Source: Candidatus Uhrbacteria bacterium (GTDB lineage Bacteria; Patescibacteriota; Patescibacteriia; UBA9934; GWF2-40-263). From it: a DNA stretch of 44,119 nucleotides. Position 1 is the stretch's first letter. Each line of letters starts with the position of its first letter. The position numbers and the translations under genes are program-made. Positions 16,039-25,274 of the stretch are shown piece after piece. The stretch is from assembly GCA_013204385.1 (NCBI GenBank), contig JABMNY010000037.1, positions 1-44,119 on the forward strand, in the 5' to 3' direction. The notes below the pieces were generated by a model. That model made no database searches, was not told the DNA's origin, and worked only from the letters and a program-made list of their open reading frames with translations.

Positions 16039-18357
16039 CTAGTAGCCGAGTCCGTTGATGATGAAGGTCGCTCCTTCGTCGCTGGAGCTTGTATCGGCTC
16101 CGTAGGCTCCGACAATCAAGTCTGTACTTGTGTCCGAAGTCAAGGAGGCAGCAGTCAGGCAAAAGCCCAGATGATCTGAGCTCGTTCCACGGAGAATGAA
16201 GTCCGCGGTGGAGAGTGCGATGGTTCCTGGGGTGAGCGGACCGTAGAGGAGGTAGGTTGCTCCAGCATTGGTTCCAGCCGAATCGTTTTCGCTCGCTCCA
16301 ATGACGAGATCCATCGATCCGTCATTATTGAAGTCTCCGGACGCGAGTGCATTTCCGGTTTCTGAGACGGCGGCTTCGCCCGTCAACTTCACATCCGCGT
16401 CAGCAAGACTGATATCAGCAGATAGTGGTCCAAACACGACATACACCGCGCCCGCTCCACTTCCTCCAGAGTCCTCACCAAGTGCACTCACGATGAGATC
16501 CATCGATCCGTCATCGTTGAGATCCTCCACACGGAGTGAGGCTCCAGATCCATCATACGCGGTTTCGCCCGTCAACTTCACATCTGCGTCAGCAAGACTG
16601 ATATCAGCAGACAGTGGTCCGAATACGACATACGCCGCGCCCGAGCTACTTCCTCCCGAGTCCTCACCGGTCGCACCAACGACGAGATCCATGACCCCGT
16701 CGTTACTCAGATCTCCCACGAAGAGGGAAGAGCTCAAGGAGTCCCCCGTTGCTTCACCTGTGATCTTCACATCAGTATCTGCAAGGTCCAAATCTCCAGA
16801 GAGCGGACCGAACACGACATACACCGCGCCCGCTGAACTTCCGCCAGAGTCTTCACTCATGGCTCCAATGACGAGATCCATGACCCCATCATTGTTGAGA
16901 TCCTCTACGAAGAGGGAAGTCCCAAAGACATCCTCAGCTGCTTCGCCCGTGATCTTCACATCAGCATCAGCAAGGCTCAAATCCCCAGAAGCGAGCGGAC
17001 CGAACACGACATACACCGCGCCCGCGCCGTTTCCTCCAGAATCTTCGCCCGTTGCCCCGATGACAAGATCCATGACCCCATCGTCGTTGAGATCCCCTAC
17101 GAAGAGGGAAATTCCAGCTCGATCGTCCGTTGCTTCTCCTGTGAGCTTCATGTTCGCGGAAGAGAGATCAGACGATGAGGAGATGGGTCCAAAGAAGACA
17201 TAGGCAGCTCCTGCATCATTTCCTCCGTCATCGTCGCGCGGGGCTCCGACAACGAGATCTAGGATCCCATCATCATTGAGGTCTCCTGAGGCAAGAGCGG
17301 AGCCAGACTGGTCACTACCAGATTCACCTGTGAGTTCGTAATCTGCGGTACTGCTAGCAACATCGCCCGACAGTTCACATGCGTCGCGCGAGTCGTTACA
17401 GTTGTCATCGATGTCGTTGTTGCAGACTTCGGAGGCGTCTGGATTGACGGCCATGTTGGTGTCATCGCAGTCGTCTGCGAGTTCTACGTACCCTGCCGGA
17501 GGAGCGCAATCGCTCACAGAGTCAGATGCGTCACCGTATCCATCACTGTCCGCGTCGCGGTACCAGGTGAGCTCCACCGTGTCCGTATCAGTTTCTCCGT
17601 TGCAGTTATTGTCGATCTCGTCGTTGCAGATCTCTCTGGCATCAGGATTCACGTTGGTATTGCCGTCGTCGCAGTCCGTACTGTTTTCGACGTACCCTTC
17701 TGGGTTCTCAACACAGGTGTCGAGGATGTTGTCTGCGTCGCCGAAGCCATCCGCATCCACATCTGCGTACCAGGTCAGAGACCCATCCGCATCGTCGACA
17801 ATCCCATTGCAGTCTTGGTCGATGCCATCGTCGCAAATCTCCGTCCCTTCCGGGTTGGAGTTTGCGTCGAGGTCATTGCAGTCGAGATCGTTCTCCACGT
17901 ACCCGTCAGGCTCTGCACACTGCGTGAGGGTTCGATCAGGGTTGCCGTAGGAGTCCGCGTCTGCGTCTGCGTACCAGGTGGGGATGTTCTCGTCGTCCAC
18001 GCCACCGTCACAGTTGTCGTCAATACCGTTGCAGGTTTCCACAGCGTCCGGATTCACGAACTCATTGGTGTCGTTGCAGTCGCCGTTGTGGTCGACGTAG
18101 CCAGCAGGGGCAGAGCAGGCAGATTCTTGTGTCTCACCGCCATACCCGTCTTGGTCCACATCGTTGTACCAAGTCAGGGGACCGTTCACAGAGGAATCGA
18201 TGTCATCGCAGTCAGCTCCTCCACAGTAGCTGGAGGAGCGAGCGTGACCATCGCTGTCAAAGTCACACACAGAAGCCTTCAGATCTTCACTGATGAGGTT
18301 GCAGCCAGTCAGAAAGACCAACAGGAGCAACTTCAGGCTCACTTGGAGTACACGCAT
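16039..18357 (-). CDS. Lipoprotein with MopE-type metal-binding repeats and a seven-bladed FG-GAP beta-propeller
   Basis: 772 residues. The signal peptide ends in a lipobox (VFLTGC, Cys at ~19), so it should be lipidated and surface-tethered. Residues ~30-310 hold about four repeats of ~70 residues. Each has the Cys/Asp pattern 'CNGIDDNCDGGVDD', 'TWYADADADSYG' and 'GYVENDLDCND', the putative metal-binding (MopE-like) motif. Residues ~320-770 hold seven FG-GAP units, each with a D-x-N-D-D-G-x-x-D-L-x-x-G core such as 'GDLNDDGILDLVVGAP', enough for a closed integrin-like propeller. The start is set by an AGGAGAT Shine-Dalgarno site 8 bases upstream. Base composition is richer in G+C than the neighbours and codon use differs, which suggests acquisition. 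The ligand is unknown. Confidence 0.88.
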   Translation of the reverse strand: MRVLQVSLKLLLLVFLTGCNLISEDLKASVCDFDSDGHARSSSYCGGADCDDIDSSVNGPLTWYNDVDQDGYGGETQESACSAPAGYVDHNGDCNDTNEFVNPDAVETCNGIDDNCDGGVDDENIPTWYADADADSYGNPDRTLTQCAEPDGYVENDLDCNDLDANSNPEGTEICDDGIDQDCNGIVDDADGSLTWYADVDADGFGDADNILDTCVENPEGYVENSTDCDDGNTNVNPDAREICNDEIDNNCNGETDTDTVELTWYRDADSDGYGDASDSVSDCAPPAGYVELADDCDDTNMAVNPDASEVCNNDIDDNCNDSRDACELSGDVASSTADYELTGESGSDQSGSALASGDLNDDGILDLVVGAPRDDDGGNDAGAAYVFFGPISSSSDLSSANMKLTGEATDDRAGISLFVGDLNDDGVMDLVIGATGEDSGGNGAGAVYVVFGPLASGDLSLADADVKITGEAAEDVFGTSLFVEDLNNDGVMDLVIGAMSEDSGGSSAGAVYVVFGPLSGDLDLADTDVKITGEATGDSLSSSLFVGDLSNDGVMDLVVGATGEDSGGSSSGAAYVVFGPLSADISLADADVKLTGETAYDGSGASLRVEDLNDDGSMDLIVSALGEDSGGSGAGAVYVVFGPLSADISLADADVKLTGEAAVSETGNALASGDFNNDGSMDLVIGASENDSAGTNAGATYLLYGPLTPGTIALSTADFILRGTSSDHLGFCLTAASLTSDTSTDLIVGAYGADTSSSDEGATFIINGLGY

Positions 18358-18418
18358 GGGATCATCTCCTGTTTAGAGGGAAGGGAATGGAAGTTTGTTT
18401 GAGAAAGAACGATGAGCA

Positions 18419-18447
18419 ATCTTCGCTCAAAATAAGGATTTTGTCAA
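18419..18447 (-). promoter_or_regulatory. Promoter for the MopE/FG-GAP lipoprotein gene
   Basis: Minus strand TTGACA (18447-18442), 17-base spacer, GAAGAT (18424-18419). The predicted start near 18412 gives a ~55-nt leader carrying the Shine-Dalgarno site, unlike the leaderless layout of the neighbours. Confidence 0.6.
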
Positions 18448-18480
18448 TTCTGGTGAGAGGAAGCTTTTCAGGAGAAACAG

Positions 18481-18509
18481 TTGCAAAATAGCCCGTTTTT
18501 CCCTAAACT
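18481..18509 (+). promoter_or_regulatory. Promoter of valS (leaderless layout)
   Basis: TTGCAA (18481-18486), 17-base spacer, TAAACT (18504-18509). The ATG at 18520 starts 10 bases after the -10 box. The TTG at 18481 could be read as an upstream start codon, but it is the -35 box itself. Confidence 0.65.
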
Positions 18510-18519
18510 ACGTTCCGAT

Positions 18520-21192
18520 ATGGCAAAACAAGATATCCCTAAGGCCTACGAAGCCAAAGAATACGAAGATTCTCTCTATTCCGCTTGGGAAAAGAGCGGA
18601 TTTTTTAATCCAGACAATCTGTCAGGTGAACCATTTTCCATCATGATGCCTCCACCAAACGTGACAGGTGTCCTTCATTTAGGACATGCCCTTGAGAATA
18701 CCCTCATGGACAGCATGATTCGCTATCAGCGCATGCGGGGACGTAAAGCCCTCCTGCTTCCTGGAACAGATCATGCGGCGGTGGCAACACAGGCGCGTGT
18801 AGAAAAGAATTTGATGGAGCAGGGAATTGCGAATCCTCGTGAGCACTATGGTCGCGAGAAATTGTTGGAACTCATCCGAGCGTATTCCGAAGAGTCAAAA
18901 GCAACGATTCTTTCTCAGATTAAAAAACTTGGAACCAGTGCAGATTGGTCACGACTTGCGTACACGTTTGATGAACAGCGCTCTCGTGCTGTAAATGAGA
19001 TGTTTGTTCGCATGTATCACGATGGTCTGATCTATCGTGGATATCGTGTGGTGAACTGGTCTGTGAAAGGGCAGTCAACGTGTAGTGATGATGAATTGGT
19101 GTATGTTGATCGAGCTTCTAAGCTTTATACGTTCAAGTATTCAAAAGAACTTCCATTTACGATTGCGACCACACGACCTGAAACAAAGTTAGGAGATACT
19201 GCTATCGCGGTGCATCCAAGTGACGAACGGTACAAACAGTATGTAGGTCAGGTGTTTGATGTGGAGTTTGGGGGGAATCAGTTGAAACTTCACGTGATTG
19301 AAGATGAGCACGTTGATCCAACATTTGGAACAGGAGCATTGGGTGTAACGCCGGCTCATAGTCCTATCGATTTTGAAATGTACGAGCGACAGAAAGCGCT
19401 TGGAAATGATATCGGGTTGATTCAGGTTGTGGGGGTAGATGGACTCATGACTCAAGTTGCAGGAACGGCTTACGTAGGAAAAACGGTGGAGGAGGCGAGA
19501 GAATTGGTTGTTGCAATGTTACGTGAAAAAAATCTTTTGGTGAGTGAAGAAGAGATTGAGCAGAGTGTGGGAACATCAGACCGGTTTGGAGACATTGTTG
19601 AAGCAATCCCAATGACGCAATGGTTTGTTGCGGTAAATAAAGAAATTCCAGGACGTGGCAAGACACTTAAGGAACTCATGAAAGAAGCCGTTGCGGTCGG
19701 ACATAACGGGGATAGAGATCAAAAAGTTGAAATTACTCCAGAACGATTTGAGAACAGTTACTATCAATGGATCGATAACCTTCGGGACTGGTGTATTTCT
19801 CGCCAGATCTGGTGGGGACACCGTATTCCGGTTTGGTACAAGGGAGCGGAGGTCTTTTGTGGGGAACATCCTCCAGAGGTGCAGGGATGGACACAAGACG
19901 CCGACACGCTTGATACGTGGTTTAGTTCAGGAACATGGACGTTCTCGACACTCGGTTGGCCCGATACGGATACAGATTTTGAAACATTTCACCCAACAAG
20001 CTGGATGCAGATGGGATATGAGATTTTGTTTTTTTGGATGGCCCGTATGATTCTCATGAGTACCTATGCACTTGATCAAATTCCGTTTAAGCAGGTGTAC
20101 ATCCATGGAATGTTACGTGATAAAAACGGACAGAAGTTTTCAAAGTCTCTTGGAAACGGAATCGATCCTCTCGATGTGATTGAAGCGTATAGTGCAGATG
20201 CCTTGCGTTACAGTCTTGTTACTGGAGTGACACCCGGAAACGATTCTCGTTTTTACGAAGAGAAGGTTGAAGCGGCTCAGCGACTCGTGAATAAACTTTG
20301 GAATATTTCTCGGTTTATTTTAACGAGTGTCGAGACGATTGAACACGGAAAAGCCTTTAAAGAACTTACTCCAACGACGCTTGCAGATCGATGGATTCTT
20401 TCACGACTCGTGCGTTTAGAAGAAGAAGTTTCAGAACACATGCAGACGGCTGATTTTTCCCAAGCAAGTGAGAAACTTCGTGAGTTTACCTGGAATGATT
20501 TTGCTGACTGGTATCTTGAGGCATCGAAGTCCCAACGGAGTGACGAATCAACAAAGACATCAACGGATGCGATCCTTGTGTATGTGTTAGAACATCTTTT
20601 GACGTACTGGCATCCAATCATGCCCTTTGTCACCGAGCAGATTTGGTCTTATTTTGTTGATGAAGAATTGTTGATGGCACACGCCTGGCCTGTGATGCGC
20701 ATGATTGATTTGGATCTGGATGCCGAAAAAGAGATGGTACAGCTACAAGCACTCATTGGAGCTATTCGAACGATTCGTTCAGAAAATAATGTTGCACCAA
20801 AACAAAAGGTGAATGTTGTTATTATTGGGGGGGTTGTTTTGAATGAAGATGAGGAGAGATCAAAGTTTATCAAAGCGTTGGCGGGAGTTAATGATTTAAA
20901 TTCTGCGGATGTATTGGGTGATACAATTAATGTTGCATCTACAGTTGTTGGAAGTATGCAAGTTTGTGTCTCGCTTGAAGGATTGGTTGATAAGGAAGCG
21001 GAGCAGGTAAAGCTTTCCAAGCAGTATGAAGAGACGCTTGTTTACATTAAGAGCCTCGAGGGGAAACTTGCCAATGAGACGTTTGTTTCTAAGGCTCCTG
21101 AACACGTTGTCGCGGGAATGAAACAAAATCTTGCGGATGCTCAGAAAAAGGCTTTGACGATTAATGAACAATTAACCTCCATGGGTCTATGA
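18520..21192 (+). CDS. valS: Valyl-tRNA synthetase
   Basis: 890 residues from the ATG at 18520, a normal length. It charges tRNA-Val with valine in the cytoplasm. Class I signatures are present: 'PPNVTGVLHLGHALEN' (HIGH equivalent HLGH at 53-56) and 'KFSKSLGN' (KMSKS equivalent, 539-543). 'GTDHAAVATQ', 'DWCISRQIWWGHRIPVWY' and 'FFWMARMILM' are typical of ValRS. The editing (CP1) domain lies between, with the 'TTRPETKLGDTAIAVHP' motif. The anticodon-binding domain and a C-terminal coiled coil (~825-890) complete the enzyme. It leads a tight operon with mscS and argS, overlapping mscS by 4 bp. The start is fixed by the promoter just upstream rather than by a Shine-Dalgarno site. Confidence 0.97.
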   Translation: MAKQDIPKAYEAKEYEDSLYSAWEKSGFFNPDNLSGEPFSIMMPPPNVTGVLHLGHALENTLMDSMIRYQRMRGRKALLLPGTDHAAVATQARVEKNLMEQGIANPREHYGREKLLELIRAYSEESKATILSQIKKLGTSADWSRLAYTFDEQRSRAVNEMFVRMYHDGLIYRGYRVVNWSVKGQSTCSDDELVYVDRASKLYTFKYSKELPFTIATTRPETKLGDTAIAVHPSDERYKQYVGQVFDVEFGGNQLKLHVIEDEHVDPTFGTGALGVTPAHSPIDFEMYERQKALGNDIGLIQVVGVDGLMTQVAGTAYVGKTVEEARELVVAMLREKNLLVSEEEIEQSVGTSDRFGDIVEAIPMTQWFVAVNKEIPGRGKTLKELMKEAVAVGHNGDRDQKVEITPERFENSYYQWIDNLRDWCISRQIWWGHRIPVWYKGAEVFCGEHPPEVQGWTQDADTLDTWFSSGTWTFSTLGWPDTDTDFETFHPTSWMQMGYEILFFWMARMILMSTYALDQIPFKQVYIHGMLRDKNGQKFSKSLGNGIDPLDVIEAYSADALRYSLVTGVTPGNDSRFYEEKVEAAQRLVNKLWNISRFILTSVETIEHGKAFKELTPTTLADRWILSRLVRLEEEVSEHMQTADFSQASEKLREFTWNDFADWYLEASKSQRSDESTKTSTDAILVYVLEHLLTYWHPIMPFVTEQIWSYFVDEELLMAHAWPVMRMIDLDLDAEKEMVQLQALIGAIRTIRSENNVAPKQKVNVVIIGGVVLNEDEERSKFIKALAGVNDLNSADVLGDTINVASTVVGSMQVCVSLEGLVDKEAEQVKLSKQYEETLVYIKSLEGKLANETFVSKAPEHVVAGMKQNLADAQKKALTINEQLTSMGL

Positions 21193-22229
21193 GTGTTCCT
21201 TCAGTGAATCAGTTTCTTTTTGCTGGAGTCATTCTTGTTGTTGCATGGGGGCTTTCGACGGTTGTTGTTGAGGTGTTGAAACGTTCAAGATTTTTAACAA
21301 CAAAAACGAAGACAACAATTGACGATGAAGTACTCCGTCTTATGCGACGGCCGTTACATCTAGGGTTTCAATTAATAGGGATCTTCATTTCTGCACAATA
21401 TTTGTTTCCAGATCTTTCGTATAAAGAATATGGATATAGTGACTTAATGCCGGTTCTTTTGATTATTTGGATTGCATATCTCGCAAATCGACTCATTCGA
21501 GGTCTCATGAATTGGAAAGAAGATGAGACTCAGAAAGAGCAGGGGGGTGGAATTCGACGTGGAACGTTTGGGTTTTTAAACACGATTATCAGTCTTCTTG
21601 TTTGGGGTGTTGCGTTCACATTCATGTTGAATCAACTTGGGGTGGATGTGACGGCGCTTATTGCAGGACTCGGAATTGCTGGTATTGCCGTTGCTCTTGC
21701 GCTTCAAAATACATTGTCTGGATTATTCTCTGCAATTGGACTTGCGCTTGATCGTCCAATCAGACAAGGAGATTATATTCGCCTTGAAGATGGAATCGAA
21801 GGTTTCGTTGAAGATATTTCTATGCGTTCGACTCGGATACGTACGTTTGAAAATACTCTGGTGATTGTTCCAAATGGAAAGTTAACGGAGATGATTCTTA
21901 CGAATATGTTTCTTCCTGGACAGGAAACAATTCTGAAGATTCCACTCGGTGTAAGTTATTCTGCTGATCTCGAACTTGTGGAAACAGTCATTATTGAAGT
22001 GGCAAAAGAAATACTGGCAAATCATGATTCCATAGGGTCGAAAGATCCATTCGTTCGCTTTCAGGCATTTGGAGATTCTGCGATCGAACTTAAAGTATTC
22101 TTAACCATCAAGCAGTTTCTGGATCAATATATGATTAAGCATGACTTTATCAAAGCACTTCATATACGCTTTAACGAAGAAGGGATTGAAATTCCATTTC
22201 CTCAAATGCGTGTTCATTTGAAAAAATAG
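21189..22229 (+). CDS. MscS-family small-conductance mechanosensitive channel
   Basis: 346 residues. Several N-terminal membrane helices (~8-25, ~58-75, ~88-105, ~130-150) lead to the pore-lining helix and beta domain of MscS: 'GIAGIAVALALQNTLSGLFS' (~157-176), then 'DRPIRQGDYIRLEDGIEG' and 'STRIRTFENTLVIVPNGKL'. The C-terminal alpha/beta vestibule is present. MscS channels open under membrane tension to release solutes during osmotic downshift. The ATG overlaps the valS stop (ATGA), so translation is coupled, and argS begins 2 bases after its stop. Confidence 0.95.
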   Translation: MSVPSVNQFLFAGVILVVAWGLSTVVVEVLKRSRFLTTKTKTTIDDEVLRLMRRPLHLGFQLIGIFISAQYLFPDLSYKEYGYSDLMPVLLIIWIAYLANRLIRGLMNWKEDETQKEQGGGIRRGTFGFLNTIISLLVWGVAFTFMLNQLGVDVTALIAGLGIAGIAVALALQNTLSGLFSAIGLALDRPIRQGDYIRLEDGIEGFVEDISMRSTRIRTFENTLVIVPNGKLTEMILTNMFLPGQETILKIPLGVSYSADLELVETVIIEVAKEILANHDSIGSKDPFVRFQAFGDSAIELKVFLTIKQFLDQYMIKHDFIKALHIRFNEEGIEIPFPQMRVHLKK

Positions 22230-22231
22230 AT

Positions 22232-23938
22232 ATGTACGCAATTCAAGACGCAAAGACACAGGTGATACAAGCAATTAAGCAGGCAGCTCCAAAAGGGTTT
22301 GTGCCTGTTCTTGAAGATCTCGAAACACCTCCTGATGCACAACTCGGAGATGTGGCCTTTCCGTGTTTTACGCTCGCCAAGAAACTGAAACGGAATCCAC
22401 ATGAGATTGCCGTTGAACTTGCGGCATCCATTGGACCAAAGGGATTCATTGGGGAGGTGAAAGCCGTTGGGCCTTATGTGAATGTCACGTATGACACCCA
22501 GATGTTTGGGGAAGCGGTGATGAAAGAGATGCAAGAGTTAGGTGATGAATATGGGACCTCTGATGTAGGGGAGGATAAACGGATCATGGTGGAATTCGCG
22601 AATCTCAACTCACATAAAGATGTGCATATTGGGCATCTAAGGAATTTATTTGTGGGACAGGCTGTTGTGAACATGCTTAAAGCAACAGGGTACGATGTCG
22701 TGCCCGTTGCGTATATCAATGATCTTGGGCTGCATGTCGCAAAGTCTGTTTGGTGCATGAAGAAGTATCATGAAGGAGAGGAGGTTGCAGAGGAAGATCA
22801 AATCGCTTTTTTACGTGACGTCTATGTTGAAGCAAATAAAAAACTTGAAGAGCAACCCGCGTTAAGTGCGCAGGTTTCAGATGTGTTTCATTATCTTGAG
22901 GATGGTCGTGGGGACGAAGTGGCCTTATGGAAAGAAACACGAAGTTGGTCCATTGATTACTTGAAGGAAGTGTATACTGAGCTTGGACTCACACTCAGTC
23001 ATTGGTATTTTGAGAGTGAGGTGATTGGAAAAACAAAGAAAATTATTGAAGAGTTGATCACTAAGGGGATTGTAAAAGAGTCTCAAGGAGCTTGGATTGT
23101 GGATTTAGAGGAGCAAAAATTGGGAGTAAATTTGCTCATTAAATCCGATGGGAGACTGTTGTACAATGCAAAAGATCTCGGACTCGCATTAAAAAAAGAA
23201 GAAGATTATCATCCAACGCGTTCCATTTATGTCGTGGATGAGAGACAATCTCATGCGCTCCAGCAATTATTTGCAACCTTAAAACTCATGGGGTTTGAGC
23301 GAGAGTTACAACATTTATCGTATGAGTTCGTCACGCTTGAGGGGGGAGCTATGGCCGCACGCACAGGGAATGTGATTCGGTACGAGGATCTTCGAGATGA
23401 ATTACTCAAAGAAGCTCGTCAAGAAACGCTCGCACGTCACGCAGATTGGTCAAAAAAGAAAATCGAAAAAGTTGCACAGGCGGTTGCGTTCTCTGCGATG
23501 CGATTTGGAATGCTCAAGCAGGATACAGGTAAGAAAATCGTATTCAATCTTCAAGAGGCGCTGTCATTTGAGGGGTATACTGGTCCATATCTTCTGTACA
23601 CGCATGCGCGTATTCAGAGTTTGAAAAAGAAGGCAGGCAGAAAAAAACCAACCTGGACAGCAAAAACACTCTCAGCACAAAGCGAACATCAATTGATTCT
23701 TGCTCTTGCTCAGTACCCAGAAGTGTTGTTTGAGACCGCCCAGAAACTTCAACCCGCCATGCTCTCTCAATATCTATTTCATCTTGCAAAAACGTTCTCT
23801 GAGTTCTATGCAAGTATCCCCATACTTGCGCAGGAAGGGGCTGGGCTTTCTGAACGACTTGCTTTAGTACGTTGTGTAGGAAGTGTTCTTCATCATGGTC
23901 TGACTGTTCTCGGGATTGAGACTGTTGATGAAATGTAG
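22232..23938 (+). CDS. argS: Arginyl-tRNA synthetase
   Basis: 568 residues. The N-terminal Add-1 domain (~1-100) is followed by the class I catalytic core with 'EFANLNSHKDVHIGHLRNLF' (HIGH at 132-135) and 'YINDLGLHV'. 'GGAMAARTGNVIRYEDL' stands in the KMSKS region, which in many ArgRS enzymes is not canonical. The C-terminal DALR anticodon-binding domain includes 'SFEGYTGPYLLYTHARIQSL'. It ligates arginine to tRNA-Arg. It is the third gene of the valS-mscS-argS unit. No ordinary terminator follows; the palindromic repeat copy 2 begins 4 bases after the stop. Confidence 0.97.
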   Translation: MYAIQDAKTQVIQAIKQAAPKGFVPVLEDLETPPDAQLGDVAFPCFTLAKKLKRNPHEIAVELAASIGPKGFIGEVKAVGPYVNVTYDTQMFGEAVMKEMQELGDEYGTSDVGEDKRIMVEFANLNSHKDVHIGHLRNLFVGQAVVNMLKATGYDVVPVAYINDLGLHVAKSVWCMKKYHEGEEVAEEDQIAFLRDVYVEANKKLEEQPALSAQVSDVFHYLEDGRGDEVALWKETRSWSIDYLKEVYTELGLTLSHWYFESEVIGKTKKIIEELITKGIVKESQGAWIVDLEEQKLGVNLLIKSDGRLLYNAKDLGLALKKEEDYHPTRSIYVVDERQSHALQQLFATLKLMGFERELQHLSYEFVTLEGGAMAARTGNVIRYEDLRDELLKEARQETLARHADWSKKKIEKVAQAVAFSAMRFGMLKQDTGKKIVFNLQEALSFEGYTGPYLLYTHARIQSLKKKAGRKKPTWTAKTLSAQSEHQLILALAQYPEVLFETAQKLQPAMLSQYLFHLAKTFSEFYASIPILAQEGAGLSERLALVRCVGSVLHHGLTVLGIETVDEM

Positions 23939-23941
23939 ATA

Positions 23942-24069
23942 AAGATCTCTGGAAAAGCGCGTCTTTTCGTTTCACGGGCGCCCGCTGATCCCGTTCTCCC
24001 TACGTTTGAGTAGGGTTCACGGTCTCAGCAGCCCGTTCAACGAAAATCCATCACTTTTTCAGAGATCTT
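23942..24069 (+). repeat. Palindromic repeat element, copy 2
   Basis: 128 bp, same orientation as argS and the bactofilin gene. The outer stem is AAGATCTCTG/CAGAGATCTT, perfectly paired though different in sequence from copy 1. G-C and C-G pairs of copies 1 and 3 are A-T and T-A here, and an A-T of copy 1 is G-C. The core and the terminal hairpin CCCTAC/GTAGGG are conserved. A promoter for the next gene lies just outside, so the element is more likely part of the argS 3' region. Confidence 0.93.
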
Positions 24070-24078
24070 ATAAATAAG

Positions 24079-24106
24079 TTGACCAGGAGGGCCTAACTGA
24101 TAAGAT
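24079..24106 (+). promoter_or_regulatory. Promoter of the bactofilin gene
   Basis: TTGACC (24079-24084), 16-base spacer, TAAGAT (24101-24106) preceded by TGA, giving an extended -10 element. It starts 10 bases after palindromic repeat copy 2. An AGGAGG-like sequence (24085-24090) is upstream of the predicted start, so it is not a ribosome binding site for the gene. Confidence 0.65.
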
Positions 24107-24121
24107 CCAAAGAAATCATCT

Positions 24122-24523
24122 ATGTTTAAGGATAAAAGTAAGAATGCTATGCCAAGTTCATCAAGTAATGAAACAATCATTGCTCAGGGAGTTCGTGTTG
24201 AGGGGGATTTTCAGTCACAGGGAGATGTTGTAATCGACGGAGAGGTTGTTGGTTCTGTTGTGACACAAAGCTCTCTTCATGTAGGAGAATCTGCAAAAAT
24301 TCATGCAGATGTGAAGGCAGCAAATGCGGTGATTGCGGGAGAAATCATCGGAAACGTCGTTGTAGGAGAAATGCTGGAACTGCTTTCTACGTCTCATGTA
24401 CAAGGCGATATTACAACGGAGCGAATTTCCGTAGCCGCTGGTGCTCGTATTAACGGACAAATTCGTATGGAAAGTAAGCAGAAAGGATCATCTGTCCAAG
24501 CCAAAGACGAGGATACAAAATAG
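24122..24523 (+). CDS. Bactofilin family polymer-forming cytoskeletal protein
   Basis: 133 residues, typical bactofilin size. The central ~90 residues are a right-handed beta-helix core with regularly spaced short repeats: 'TIIAQGVRVEGDFQSQGDVV', 'IDGEVVGSVVTQSSLHVGES', 'ADVKAANAVIAGEIIGNVVV', 'GDITTERISVAAGARINGQI'. The flanking N- and C-terminal tails are polar and disordered. Bactofilins self-assemble without nucleotides into filaments or sheets at the membrane and help set cell shape. The next gene starts 5 bases after its stop, so they share a transcript. The identity of the family is clear; the cellular role here is inferred. Confidence 0.93.
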   Translation: MFKDKSKNAMPSSSSNETIIAQGVRVEGDFQSQGDVVIDGEVVGSVVTQSSLHVGESAKIHADVKAANAVIAGEIIGNVVVGEMLELLSTSHVQGDITTERISVAAGARINGQIRMESKQKGSSVQAKDEDTK

Positions 24524-24528
24524 TCTGT

Positions 24529-25266
24529 ATGTATTGCTATCTCTATGATGAATACATTCAGGAGAACAAGCGGTTTGAACGAGAACTTTTAAAAATAGAG
24601 AATCGTTTAACGGACCTTGGGATCGCAGGAAAGGTATCTCGCCTTGCCTTGTTTCGAAATGCCGAGGAAATGATTCGAGATGAAATTGATCACGGTGTCT
24701 CGACGATTGTTGTTGTCGGAAATGATGAGACGGTCAGAAAAGTCATCGATGTCGTTGCAGATAATGATGTCGTATTGGGGATCATTCCAATTGGTCCTGG
24801 AAATGAACTTGCGCGCATGATGGGAGTTCCAGAGGGAGTTGAGGCGTGTGAGGTTCTTTCAGCACGTCGTGTTGAGAAGATTGATGTGGGAACCGTAAAT
24901 GGTCGTCGCTTTATCACGGGAGTAACCATGCCTAATTTTCGTGCAGAGATTACCTGTGAAGATAAGTTCCGTGTGACCTCTGTTGCGCGTCAGGCTGCAC
25001 TTGAGATTCGAAATCTGACAGACTTAACGGATCCACGTGATGGTCAATTTGAGGCGGTGATCAGTGCGGCAGTGAAAACAGGGTGGGGAATCTTTGGAAA
25101 GACACAAATAAAGGAAAGCATCCTTCCACTTTCTTCTATGGCGATTCGTAGTGAATTGCCAATATCCTTGTTTGTTGATGGAGAAGAGATGAAATCAACA
25201 CGATTTGATATCGGAATCGAACCACTGCTTTTGAAGGTCATTACTGGAAAGACAAGAGTATTTTAG
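24529..25266 (+). CDS. Diacylglycerol/sphingosine-kinase-like (YegS/LCB5 fold) protein
   Basis: 245 residues. The nucleotide-binding core 'STIVVVGNDETVRKVIDVVA' corresponds to the GGDGT motif of the DAGK catalytic domain and NAD kinases. 'LGIIPIGPGNELARMMGVP' corresponds to the conserved P-x-G-T-x-N-x-x-A block. The second Gly of GGDGT is Asn and the following G is Glu, so activity on the usual substrates is uncertain. Active relatives phosphorylate lipids such as diacylglycerol with ATP. The protein is shorter than most YegS proteins (~300 residues), lacking part of the N-terminal strand. It lies directly after the bactofilin gene. Confidence 0.78.
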   Translation: MYCYLYDEYIQENKRFERELLKIENRLTDLGIAGKVSRLALFRNAEEMIRDEIDHGVSTIVVVGNDETVRKVIDVVADNDVVLGIIPIGPGNELARMMGVPEGVEACEVLSARRVEKIDVGTVNGRRFITGVTMPNFRAEITCEDKFRVTSVARQAALEIRNLTDLTDPRDGQFEAVISAAVKTGWGIFGKTQIKESILPLSSMAIRSELPISLFVDGEEMKSTRFDIGIEPLLLKVITGKTRVF

Positions 25267-25274
25267 CGGAAGGA

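Noticed and set aside
16268-17203. Plus-strand open frame of 311 codons opposite the FG-GAP lipoprotein
   Set aside because: The product is repetitive (APMTRS/PPESS) and arises from the reversed DNA repeats. The minus-strand lipoprotein has a signal peptide, ribosome binding site, promoter and terminator.
18481-18519. TTG start at 18481 for valS
   Set aside because: TTG is part of the -35 box (TTGCAA) of a well-formed promoter and the ATG at 18520 gives the normal ValRS start.
24060-24069. Repeat copy 2 as a simple rho-independent terminator for argS
   Set aside because: The hairpin is long and interrupted, with no T-run directly after its 3' arm, and the other two copies do not stand as terminators. 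A weaker terminator role cannot be fully excluded.
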